A DNA stretch of 64,000 nt from Paludibacter sp. (GTDB taxonomy: Bacteria; Bacteroidota; Bacteroidia; Bacteroidales; Paludibacteraceae). A program made the translations under genes and the position numbers. Each line of letters begins with the position of its first letter. Position 1 is the first letter of the stretch. Below the pieces are notes generated by a model. It was not told the origin of the DNA and did not search any database. It was given only the letters and a program-made list of their open reading frames with translations. Location: positions 558,001 to 622,000 of the forward strand of contig NZ_WASO01000001.1 in NCBI RefSeq assembly GCF_009712605.1. Reading direction: 5' to 3'. Below are positions 54,266-62,378 of this stretch, in pieces.

Positions 54266-54271
54266 GTACTC

Positions 54272-55522
54272 ATGGTTTTCAAAAAATATAATCAGAACTT
54301 ATACAAAAAGATAGGATTGTTTTTGGCAGTCCTCGGGCCGGGATTGATTACCGGCAGCGTCGATAACGATGCGGGGGGTATTACTACTTATTCGGTCGCC
54401 GGCGCTGTGTATGGTTATAACCTTTTATGGACACTGATTCCTTCGTTCATAGTGTTAGTGGTTATTCAGGAAATGAATGCCCGCATGGGAATCGTTACGG
54501 GTAAAGGACTGGCTACGCTCATTCGCGAAAATGCCGGTGTGAAAATTACCTTCTTTATTTTCATGGGATTGCTACTGGCTGATATCGGTAATACTACCAC
54601 CGAATTTGCCGGAGTTGCCGGTAGTCTCGAAGTATTTGGCGTAAGTAAATATATTTCGGTACCGCTGGTGGCGGCTATTGTGTGGATACTGGTAGTGAAA
54701 GGTACCTACACCATTGCCGAACGGATTTTCCTGATCTTTAGTGTCTCTCTTTTAACCTATGTGGTTTCGGCTATTTTGGGTCATCCGCATTGGGGAACTA
54801 TCGGTCACTCTATAGCTCACCCGGAGATGAAAGCCGATAATCAGACACTCACTATGGTGTTGGGCATTGTCGGTACTACCATTGCTCCCTGGATGCAATT
54901 TTATATGCAGTCTACCGTAATAGAAAAAGGACTGAAAATTACGCAGTATAAATACGTGTTGGCAGACATTGTGATCGGTTGCATTGCAACGGTGGTGGTG
55001 GCTTTCTTTATCATCGTGGCTTGTGCATCTACGCTGCATGTCAACAACGTGGTAATTAATGAGGCCAAAGATGCAGCTATGGCTCTGAAACCTCTGGCAG
55101 GCGAATTTGCTTCTCAACTGTTTGCTTTCGGACTCTTTATCGCATCTATCTTTTCGGCAACCATTCTTCCGCTTGCTACTGCATTTTATGTTTGCGAAGC
55201 CTTTGGTTTTGAAGCCGGTATCGATAAAAAATGGAATGAAGCGCAGGAGTTTTACACTCTCTATACTGTGATTCTTATTTTGGCAGCAGGCATTATATTA
55301 TGGCCAAATGCTCCATTGATCGGCATTTCCCTTTGGTCGCAGGTAATTAATGCGATCCTATTGCCGGTTGTTCTTATCTGCATGATTTTGCTGGTGAATA
55401 AGAAAAAAATTATGGGCGAGCATACCAATAAACCGGTGGTGAACGCAATAGGCTGGATAACAGTTGGAATTCTCATCGGTTTGTCATTGTTGTTGCTGAT
55501 TATGCCGATGATTAATAAATAA
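54272..55522 (+). CDS. Divergent NRAMP-family transporter, NRMT-like (probable Mg2+)
   Basis: 416 residues, about 11 membrane helices. The ATG at 54272 is chosen because upstream in-frame codons are intergenic repeat sequence. GLFLAVLGPGLITGSVDNDAGG is NRAMP helix 1, but the metal-binding DPGN reads DNDA (residues 31-34), and the MPH of helix 6 reads APW (205-207). In manganese/iron NRAMPs those Asp, Asn and Met residues bind the metal, and loss of the Met is known in NRAMP-related magnesium transporters (NRMT). Mg2+ import is therefore inferred, supported by the MgtE_N/CBS gene just upstream. Mn2+ or another ion is possible. Confidence 0.85.
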   Translation: MVFKKYNQNLYKKIGLFLAVLGPGLITGSVDNDAGGITTYSVAGAVYGYNLLWTLIPSFIVLVVIQEMNARMGIVTGKGLATLIRENAGVKITFFIFMGLLLADIGNTTTEFAGVAGSLEVFGVSKYISVPLVAAIVWILVVKGTYTIAERIFLIFSVSLLTYVVSAILGHPHWGTIGHSIAHPEMKADNQTLTMVLGIVGTTIAPWMQFYMQSTVIEKGLKITQYKYVLADIVIGCIATVVVAFFIIVACASTLHVNNVVINEAKDAAMALKPLAGEFASQLFAFGLFIASIFSATILPLATAFYVCEAFGFEAGIDKKWNEAQEFYTLYTVILILAAGIILWPNAPLIGISLWSQVINAILLPVVLICMILLVNKKKIMGEHTNKPVVNAIGWITVGILIGLSLLLLIMPMINK

Positions 55523-55525
55523 TTG

Positions 55526-55533
55526 TATCTTTG
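55526..55533 (+). promoter_or_regulatory. Promoter -7 box of the DUF2147 gene
   Basis: TATCTTTG, 3 bp after the NRAMP stop codon. A start near 55540 supports the ATG at 55562. Confidence 0.45.
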
Positions 55534-55561
55534 TGTTGAAATAACAAGCAAATTATTGAAT

Positions 55562-56038
55562 ATGAGCAAACTATATATTACGGCGTTCGTCTTGTTTCTG
55601 TCTCTGTCTTCTTCAATGTTGGCTCAATCAAAAGCAGATCGGATTGTTGGATACTACCTTACTTACGATGATGAAACTGGTAAGGAAAAATCACAGGTGC
55701 AGATTTTCAAGGCTGCTAACGGAAAATATTACGGTCAGATAGTTTGGCTGAAAGTTCCGACTGATAACGGAAAGCAGAAACTGGATGCTAAAAACCCGGA
55801 TAAGCAATTGCAAGCCAAGCCAATTTTAGGTCTTCAGATGTTGAAGAATTTTGTATATAATGCATCGAAAGACGAATGGAGCGAAGGGTCGATTTATAAC
55901 CCGGCAAATGGGAAAACGTATAACTGTTTTATGAAATTCGAGAGCGCTTCAAAGTTAAAAATCAGAGGATTTATCGGTTCGTCCTGGATGGGGCTGGGGA
56001 AGACAGCATATTGGACAAAAGAAACTACTTCAAGGTAG
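55562..56038 (+). CDS. Secreted DUF2147 family protein
   Basis: 158 residues from the ATG at 55562. Signal peptide (hydrophobic run ending SMLAQS), then the DUF2147 pattern: ADRIVGYYLTYDDETGKEKSQVQIFKAANGKYYGQIVWL, LGLQMLKNFVYNASKDEWSEGSIYNPANGKTY, LKIRGFIGSSWMGLGKTAYWTK. It is a small lipocalin-like beta barrel in the periplasm or outside. Function unknown; relatives are common in Bacteroidota and Proteobacteria. A strong terminator follows. Confidence 0.88.
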   Translation: MSKLYITAFVLFLSLSSSMLAQSKADRIVGYYLTYDDETGKEKSQVQIFKAANGKYYGQIVWLKVPTDNGKQKLDAKNPDKQLQAKPILGLQMLKNFVYNASKDEWSEGSIYNPANGKTYNCFMKFESASKLKIRGFIGSSWMGLGKTAYWTKETTSR

Positions 56039-56061
56039 ATAGTTCACCAATAAACATACTT

Positions 56062-56101
56062 AAGCGACAAATTCTGGTCATTCAGATTTGTCGCTTTTTT
56101 T
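56062..56101 (+). terminator. Terminator after the DUF2147 gene
   Basis: AAGCGACAAAT (56062-56072) with ATTTGTCGCTT (56086-56096), 11 bp perfect, followed by a U-run. Confidence 0.85.
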
Positions 56102-56148
56102 GTGCGAATGTGTGTTGTTGAAAAGTTCTTCTGAATTTTCTTGCTCAG

Positions 56149-56181
56149 TTGAATCAAATGCACTTTTTCACTTTATATTTG
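56149..56181 (+). promoter_or_regulatory. Promoter of the small membrane protein gene
   Basis: TTG (56149-56151), 22 bases, TATATTTG (56174-56181); start near 56188, leader about 125 nt. Confidence 0.45.
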
Positions 56182-56314
56182 TAGTGTTCTGATTGATAAA
56201 CAACAATGTCCGTTAATGGCATATTGTAGGATATACAAGCTTTATGCTTTGCTGATGAGATAGGCTATGGCCGATATGGAAAGAGCAATTTACTAACACC
56301 TAAAATCAGAGAAA

Positions 56315-56527
56315 ATGAAAACGGTCAAAGGGAAAATAATATCGAAGATCGCACTCGCATTTGGTATCTTAGGCATCTGTGCGTTGATAATCTTTTTTGT
56401 TCTTCCATTAGATAAGCCGGAAGATAAATTGAATTTAATAGTCGGGGCTGCTTCTGCTGTTGCAATTTTTACCGTATTCTCAATATTTGCTACTGTTCAG
56501 GAGGATAAAAAACTGAAAAAACCATAG
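56315..56527 (+). CDS. Small two-helix membrane protein
   Basis: 70 residues. A basic start (MKTVKGKIISK) is followed by helix 1 (IALAFGILGICALIIFFVLPL), a short acidic loop (DKPEDKLN), helix 2 (LIVGAASAVAIFTVFSIFATV) and a charged Lys-rich tail. Not recognised. Its own promoter-like element, a terminator right after it and the clear membrane layout support it as a real gene. Confidence 0.55.
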   Translation: MKTVKGKIISKIALAFGILGICALIIFFVLPLDKPEDKLNLIVGAASAVAIFTVFSIFATVQEDKKLKKP

Positions 56528-56552
56528 CGGTTCTGATATGATATAAAAAAAT

Positions 56553-56590
56553 AAGCCGGAATTAATGAAAAATCATGTTCCGGCTTTTCT
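56553..56590. terminator. Bidirectional terminator between the small membrane protein and transglutaminase genes
   Basis: AAGCCGGAA (56553-56561) with TTCCGGCTT (56578-56586), perfect, with A-run on the left and U-run on the right; fits two convergent genes. Confidence 0.8.
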
Positions 56591-56591
56591 G

Positions 56592-58019
56592 TTATTGGTA
56601 ATCGACGTCCATGTGATAGTCCCACTTGTCGAAATAAAGATTTCCTCCTTGCCATTCTACTTCTCCTCTTTGGAAATCAACAGGCTCACTTCTCATAAAT
56701 TTCTTTTCGGGGTTGAATGGAGCACTGATTTCATCGTTGACAATCAATCTGTAAGCGTCCATGCCACTCATATAGAAGTAGCGCACCGAGTGATTATGGC
56801 TGGGTTGTAACCCAAATGACATGTCCAAAGGAACCCATCCGACTCCTTCGTAATAGACTTCACACCAATCATGCAGATTTACTTCATTGGGATGCAACAT
56901 CCATCCGCTTTGCCACTTCACAGGAATGCCTTTGTAGCGCGCCATTGTCATGAATAAAAGCGTTTGCATACCACAGTCACCGCGGCGATGTTGCAGTACA
57001 TACTCGGGAATGTTGTCCATGGTGGAATATTCCAGCGCGCCGGACCAAATGATGTGTCCGTCAATCCATTCATACAATTTCTGTACAATCTTTTCGGGTC
57101 GTTTTTCTTTGCCCACAATCTTGTCGGCCAAAGATTTGATATGAGAGGTGAAAAGAATGTGCCGACCTTGTTGTGCAGTGTATTTTTGATATAGCTCGGA
57201 TCTCTTTTTGTAGGGGGCAATCCTTGTTTTGGTTAAGTCAAAATATTGGGCGGATCCGGTATAAGACACTTTGATCCTGAACTCAGTGGGCTTGTTGGCG
57301 ACGGCTTTCTTTTCCATGTATATGGAGCGATGTCCTGTCGAGTCGGGAGCAATTTTGTAATCTTTTTTCGACGCTTCCAGTAGAAGTACATTGCTTTGAC
57401 GGGGTCGGTTTTCTTTGGGAAAAGGCAGCCAGCAACGTATTGTTTCTCCGGCCGGGACAACATCGGGTTTGACAGAAACGGTATATGTGAGTGTGAAATG
57501 AACCGGAGACGAAAGTGCTCCCGGTTGTGAGGTTTGTGCAATGGTATGACCAATTTGTCTTAATCTGAAAGCTTTAATCGAATCTATAGGTGTTGATCTT
57601 TGATTTACGCTGTCGTTGTATTGGTTAAGCCGTAATTTTAGATTGCTTACAGCACGGTTGAAGTACCGTTTTTGACCATCTATAATTTTGTATTCCAGCC
57701 AATTGTTTTCCTCCCAATGTTTCTTGTCGCTCAGGGTGAAACTGCCGATTTTAGTCCTGATCTGCGCTTCGGCTTTTGGTTCCGATAAACTGAAATCCAA
57801 TTGTGTCCGAGAGGCAATTTCGCGCAAAGAATCAATTTTATTAGTGTCTTCGTTAGTCGGATTTGCGTATCGTATAGAATCGGAGAAATGTTTCAATTCG
57901 GAATATTCTCCATAATTGAAATAGTGTGCCGCTTTCGTAAAATCGGATTTGTTCGCAAATAAGAATCCGGTTGTAATGCAGCAAAATAAGAGTGAAAATA
58001 AGAGCTTTTTATTCATCAT
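56592..58019 (-). CDS. Secreted transglutaminase-like (papain-fold) protein
   Basis: 475 residues starting MMNKKLLFSLLFCC; other in-frame ATGs are within 9 bp. Signal peptide ends about FLFANK. The C-terminal half is a transglutaminase-core domain with the triad Cys in HRRGDCGMQTLLF, His in EVNLHDWCEVYY and Asp in WVPLDMSFG. The N-terminal half has no known motif. Such bacterial domains act mostly as proteases or amidases on proteins or peptidoglycan; the target is unknown. A TAACTTTG box at 58079-58086 (minus strand) is a probable promoter element. Confidence 0.85.
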   Translation of the reverse strand: MMNKKLLFSLLFCCITTGFLFANKSDFTKAAHYFNYGEYSELKHFSDSIRYANPTNEDTNKIDSLREIASRTQLDFSLSEPKAEAQIRTKIGSFTLSDKKHWEENNWLEYKIIDGQKRYFNRAVSNLKLRLNQYNDSVNQRSTPIDSIKAFRLRQIGHTIAQTSQPGALSSPVHFTLTYTVSVKPDVVPAGETIRCWLPFPKENRPRQSNVLLLEASKKDYKIAPDSTGHRSIYMEKKAVANKPTEFRIKVSYTGSAQYFDLTKTRIAPYKKRSELYQKYTAQQGRHILFTSHIKSLADKIVGKEKRPEKIVQKLYEWIDGHIIWSGALEYSTMDNIPEYVLQHRRGDCGMQTLLFMTMARYKGIPVKWQSGWMLHPNEVNLHDWCEVYYEGVGWVPLDMSFGLQPSHNHSVRYFYMSGMDAYRLIVNDEISAPFNPEKKFMRSEPVDFQRGEVEWQGGNLYFDKWDYHMDVDYQ

Positions 58020-58196
58020 CAACATAGCTAATCAACAGAAATGAAAGTAGGTGTGGAATAGGTTTTCAATTCGCTTTGCAAAGTTACATGAAATTTTGCA
58101 GACAACGGGGATATTCCTGAAGTGTAAACTTAAAATGGGAAACGCAGCAATCCGTAATGATTTGCTGCGTTTCGTGAAATAATAAGTGTTCGTCTC

Positions 58197-60041
58197 TTAT
58201 TTTAGTTCAAGAATTAAGGCAGATTTCTTTTGCAGTTTAAGGTCAGGTGCCAGCGTGTAGGATTTTCCTGTAATCACGTCTGTTCCTTCTTTGTGGTTTT
58301 TAATCCCTTCAACAAACCGATCTGTCTTCAGAGTTTGTTCGCTGTCGTTATTATTAAGTATAACCATGATGGTTTCTTTGTCGTTATAGCGGAAATATAC
58401 ATAAATATCGTTCTCGGGAACATAATGCAAAAGTTTTCCTGTATGTATAACCTCCTTGTTTTTGCGCCAGTTAAGCAGCTTTGATGTGAAATCGAAGTAG
58501 CTTTTCTGAAATTCGGTTCTTCCTTGCGGAATAAACGCATTGATGCTGTCACCTGCCCATCCTCCGGGAAAATCACGACGGATATCGCCATCGCCTTTGT
58601 TTTTGTCGCCGGTCATTCCTATTTCGGTGCCATAATATATTTGGGGGATTCCTCTGGTGGTCATCAGGAATGACATTGCCATCTTGTATTTATCAAGATC
58701 TCCTTTCAGAGTGTTGTTGTAGCGTTGAGTATCGTGATTTTCTGCAAAAATGAAAAGGTTATTCGGATTGGCAAAAAGATAATCTTTAGCAATGGTGTTG
58801 TACAATTTGTTCATCCCTTGTTCATTCCAGCCATTGCCTTGCTCGTTGAAACAGGTTGAAAGAGCATCATTCATTACAAAATCCATCGGAGTAGGCAGGT
58901 AGGAATTGTAGTGTAGCGAGTTGACTGCATCTTTTTGCCAAAAAGCAATGTCTTCCGAACTATGCTGCCATGTTTCGCCCACTAGGTTGAAGTGTGGGTA
59001 TTCTTCGAGAATAGCTTTAGCCCATTTTGCCATGGCGTAGCGGTCGTTGTACGGATACGTATCCATGCGAATGCCGTCCAGATCGGCAAATTCGATCCAC
59101 CAGATATTATTTTGAATATAATATGTCCAGAAATAGGGGTTGTTTTGATTCATGTCGGGCATGGTGGTGTCGAACCATCCTTCCTGATCCAGTTTTAAAT
59201 CGCATTGCGCGGTGTGTATGTCTTTGGTTGTGATGGCTTTGTGGTTGGTTCTGGTGAAGGTTGGCCACTGGTGAATCCAGTCTGTCATCGGCAGGTCTTT
59301 CATCCACCAGGCCCCGATTCCCCCATGGTTAGAGACCATATCCATAATGGTTTTCAGACCTTTCTGATGCCCTGCGGCTACCAGCTTAGCAAAATCGTCG
59401 TTGCTGCCGTAACGGGGATCAATTTTGTAAAAATCGCTAATGGCATAGCCGTGATAGGTGTATTGGGTATAGTTATTTTCAAGCAGAGGAGTGCTCCAAA
59501 TGGCTGTTGCTCCCAGTTGTTTGATGTAATCGAGATGATCCTGTATGCCTTTGATGTCTCCGCCATGACGACCGTAGTCGATGGTGCGGTTGGCTTTCTC
59601 GGGTTGCGAATCCACATTGTCGTTATAAGGATCACCATTGGCAAAACGGTCGGGCATTAGCAGGTAGACTACATCGGAGGAGGTGAAGCCCTGCCGGTTT
59701 GCCGAGCCTGCTTTGCGGTTTTTTAGTTCATATGTGTAAGTCGCTTCGGTTCTTCCGTTTTGTTTGAAATTAATATCGAATTTGCCTGCTTTGGTTGCTT
59801 TTGAGTCGATAGTCAGATCGACAAAAAGGTAATTAGGATTTTCAACCTTGTTTACTTTGGCGATTTTAACTCCGGGATAATTGATTGAAACCTGATTTTT
59901 GGAAATGTCTTTCCCGTGAATCAACAGTTGGAGTTTCGGATTTTTCATGCCAACCCACCAAAAAGCAGGTTCGACACGTTCAACCTGAGCGCAGAGGCTG
60001 AGGGAAATGAATGTAAGCAGTAGAACAATTGATTTTTTCAT
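58197..60041 (-). CDS. GH13 alpha-amylase / neopullulanase (SusA-like)
   Basis: 614 residues from the ATG at 60041 (MKKSIVLLL signal peptide ending SLCAQ); the longer frame to 60134 has no signal peptide at its start. Domain order: N-terminal beta domain (AFWWVGMKNPKLQLLIHG), GH13 barrel with DMVSNHG, GIRMDTYPY (nucleophile Asp), LVGETWQHS (acid/base Glu) and FAENHDTQR, then a C-terminal beta domain. It matches the periplasmic cyclomaltodextrinase/neopullulanase SusA of starch utilisation, but no susC/susD pair is adjacent. It follows the esterase fusion gene by 123 bp on the same strand. Confidence 0.92.
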   Translation of the reverse strand: MKKSIVLLLTFISLSLCAQVERVEPAFWWVGMKNPKLQLLIHGKDISKNQVSINYPGVKIAKVNKVENPNYLFVDLTIDSKATKAGKFDINFKQNGRTEATYTYELKNRKAGSANRQGFTSSDVVYLLMPDRFANGDPYNDNVDSQPEKANRTIDYGRHGGDIKGIQDHLDYIKQLGATAIWSTPLLENNYTQYTYHGYAISDFYKIDPRYGSNDDFAKLVAAGHQKGLKTIMDMVSNHGGIGAWWMKDLPMTDWIHQWPTFTRTNHKAITTKDIHTAQCDLKLDQEGWFDTTMPDMNQNNPYFWTYYIQNNIWWIEFADLDGIRMDTYPYNDRYAMAKWAKAILEEYPHFNLVGETWQHSSEDIAFWQKDAVNSLHYNSYLPTPMDFVMNDALSTCFNEQGNGWNEQGMNKLYNTIAKDYLFANPNNLFIFAENHDTQRYNNTLKGDLDKYKMAMSFLMTTRGIPQIYYGTEIGMTGDKNKGDGDIRRDFPGGWAGDSINAFIPQGRTEFQKSYFDFTSKLLNWRKNKEVIHTGKLLHYVPENDIYVYFRYNDKETIMVILNNNDSEQTLKTDRFVEGIKNHKEGTDVITGKSYTLAPDLKLQKKSALILELK

Positions 60042-60164
60042 GTGTTTATTTTTTATTGTTAAATTAAGGCCACATGGAATTCGCATGATTGGAAAATCAT
60101 CATTTTGACTGGCAATTCCATGAATCATGCTCATTTCATTTGAAATAATATTAAATCGGTTGGT

Positions 60165-62186
60165 TTATTTTTTTAGCAAGAATAGTAGTGGTATATCGAG
60201 GCGTTGGTTCCACGATATTTCAGAATGATCGGCCCCTTCGCATTTTCGGGTAATCCAGATACTTTTGCGATATCCTTTTTGTTTCATAATGGAATCGACT
60301 TTTTTCTGATGTGCCGGATAATTGCTGTCTAAGCCTATTGTGCCGAAGTCGAAATAGAATTTGTGATTTTTCGGTGAAGGCAATTTGTTTCGCATATATT
60401 CGATAAAGGCTCTGGGGAACACTTCGTTTTTTATATTGAAATCTCCAATCCAGTGAGTCGATAGGCATGCAGCTACGCCAAAAACCTGCGGATATTCGCA
60501 CATTGCGTACATCGAGATTAATCCACCCATGCTGGAGCCTGCAATATAGGTATTCTGTTGGTCGGGTCGAGTAGAGAAAGTGCTGTCGATATAGGGTTTC
60601 AGCTCTTCAACAATAAATTGCAGGTAATTATCAGCTTGTGGTTTTCCCGCCAAAGTCTCTTTTAAAAGAGAATCTTTAATGGCAGCGGGCAGGTATTGAA
60701 TTGCTTTTTCCGGCAGGTATTCGCTATGTCGCAATTTGCCGTTATTCCAAATCCCTACGATGATGCATTCTTTAGCCTGTTTTCCTTTCATTAGCTTGCT
60801 GAGGTGCTTGTCTGCGTCCCATGCCTGGTGATTCCATGTGATAGTGGAGTCGAAAAGCATTTGTCCATCGTGCATGTATAGAACAGAATAGCGTCTTGAT
60901 TCATCGTAGTTTTCAGGTAACCAAACGTCAATATTGCGCGGCTGTACGTGGCGGGAGTCAAAATTGCTTAGTCGGATCAATCTGCCAGAGCTCACTTTGG
61001 GTATGGATGGATCTATGACGTCTTTGTAACGCTGTCGCATGGTGACATACCGTTTGATTTTGTCCTTGAATTCCTGCAAACTCTTAGGGACAAACCAGTT
61101 CGGGTCAGGAATCTGTTTCTGCACCTCTTCCCATTTCTTGTTGTTGAAGAAAAGAGAATCTACCGTACAACCGGTCATTTGATCGAACGGTTTCAGAAAA
61201 ATATAGCCGTCAAACATCTGCCCGATCGTGAAGCCGGGATAGCCCTGGCTGTAGGTGCTTGAATCCTGAAGCCTTCCAATAGGTGAGTTCCCCAGATCGA
61301 ATCCCATAGGCTTGTAATTCATTAATTTCATTATTTGCTCTATTTGTCCGTTGGCAGGAGAAACATCCGATGTCTTTTCGCCCGGGATGCTGAACAGTGC
61401 ACAGTGGAGCAGAATATTGAAGGTTTTGTTCGGATATTTTCTCAGTAATCGGTTGCCCAGAAATCCATCGTCATAGTAAATGAAGTCGTGTTTGTACCGG
61501 AAGTCGTCGCTATTCATGGATAATACTGTTGTGGAATAGGGTACAGCCATTTTAAATTTAGTGAATGCATGGACACTACCTACAAATATAAGTGCTTTTT
61601 CATGCTTGTTGATTATCTCATTATCAATTCTTTCGGCTCTGAATTTATCGGGTACTCCTTTGTGAAAGACTTTTTGCATGGTTTCCGGACTCTGGTCGGG
61701 GCTGTACTTACTCCAGTCATATTGATAGCTGAGATTGATAATTCTGAATTTGCGAGCGTTGGAGGGTAACTCTTTGTTGAATTTCCACGCTGCTTTATAG
61801 ATGTCAGCATACTCTTTATAAGCCCACCCTACATTGTAGAAATAGATCATCTCACGCGCAATTTGTTCGTCGTAACGGGGAGCATTGATGAGAGAATCGA
61901 GTCTCGACTGCATTTCGGCGGCACCGAACTCCATGCATAGATTATAAATTCCGGCTTTGTATAAATGCGGTATCAGACCGGCAACGAAATCGAGATTCTC
62001 TTTTATGGCATGATTTTCACCCAATAATACCAGATCGTAAGTGGAAAATTTTTGGATAATGTAGTCGGTGGGCTGTGTTGCATTCTGTCTTAAATATTTT
62101 TGTTCTTCAGTAAACGACTTTTGAGCAGTCATTTCTGAGATGCAACAATAAAGAAGGCAAATCAAAAAGATAAGTTTAGTTTTCAT
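60165..62186 (-). CDS. Fusion of EreA/ChaN-like domain with an esterase (enterochelin-esterase-like)
   Basis: 673 residues with signal peptide (to about residue 21, MTAQ). Residues about 40-300 contain LVLLGENHAIKEN (54-66), CMEFGAAE (84-91) and VGSVHAF (202-208), a pattern of the erythromycin-esterase/ChaN-type fold with Glu and His at expected spots. After a linker, residues about 405-670 form an alpha/beta-hydrolase of the esterase-D/Fes type: VWLPENYDESRRYSVLYMHDGQMLFD, the nucleophile elbow GSSMGG (Ser552) and GADHSE (His654). Both halves look intact, and the combination is unusual. The substrate is unknown; the downstream SusA-like gene hints at glycan-linked esters, which is speculation. 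Confidence 0.75.
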   Translation of the reverse strand: MKTKLIFLICLLYCCISEMTAQKSFTEEQKYLRQNATQPTDYIIQKFSTYDLVLLGENHAIKENLDFVAGLIPHLYKAGIYNLCMEFGAAEMQSRLDSLINAPRYDEQIAREMIYFYNVGWAYKEYADIYKAAWKFNKELPSNARKFRIINLSYQYDWSKYSPDQSPETMQKVFHKGVPDKFRAERIDNEIINKHEKALIFVGSVHAFTKFKMAVPYSTTVLSMNSDDFRYKHDFIYYDDGFLGNRLLRKYPNKTFNILLHCALFSIPGEKTSDVSPANGQIEQIMKLMNYKPMGFDLGNSPIGRLQDSSTYSQGYPGFTIGQMFDGYIFLKPFDQMTGCTVDSLFFNNKKWEEVQKQIPDPNWFVPKSLQEFKDKIKRYVTMRQRYKDVIDPSIPKVSSGRLIRLSNFDSRHVQPRNIDVWLPENYDESRRYSVLYMHDGQMLFDSTITWNHQAWDADKHLSKLMKGKQAKECIIVGIWNNGKLRHSEYLPEKAIQYLPAAIKDSLLKETLAGKPQADNYLQFIVEELKPYIDSTFSTRPDQQNTYIAGSSMGGLISMYAMCEYPQVFGVAACLSTHWIGDFNIKNEVFPRAFIEYMRNKLPSPKNHKFYFDFGTIGLDSNYPAHQKKVDSIMKQKGYRKSIWITRKCEGADHSEISWNQRLDIPLLFLLKK

Positions 62187-62378
62187 TGTGTTAGTTGGGC
62201 TGGTAAAAAAGTTTAATGTAATGTCAGAACGATGCGCTTGGGTCTCTTATAGATCTTTAATTTCTTTATTATTGTCTCTGTAAGGAGAGGTAACTTTCTG
62301 TTAGTAAAAGTATTAATAATAACCGGATATTGAGATTCGGAATAGGAATTGTTACTTGTAATGTTCGTGCAAACGTTT

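Noticed and set aside
54176-54271. N-terminal extension of the NRAMP frame
   Set aside because: Encoded by the CAAATT repeat; the family start aligns with the ATG at 54272.
60042-60134. Longer N-terminus for the GH13 amylase
   Set aside because: Only the ATG at 60041 places a normal signal peptide at the start.
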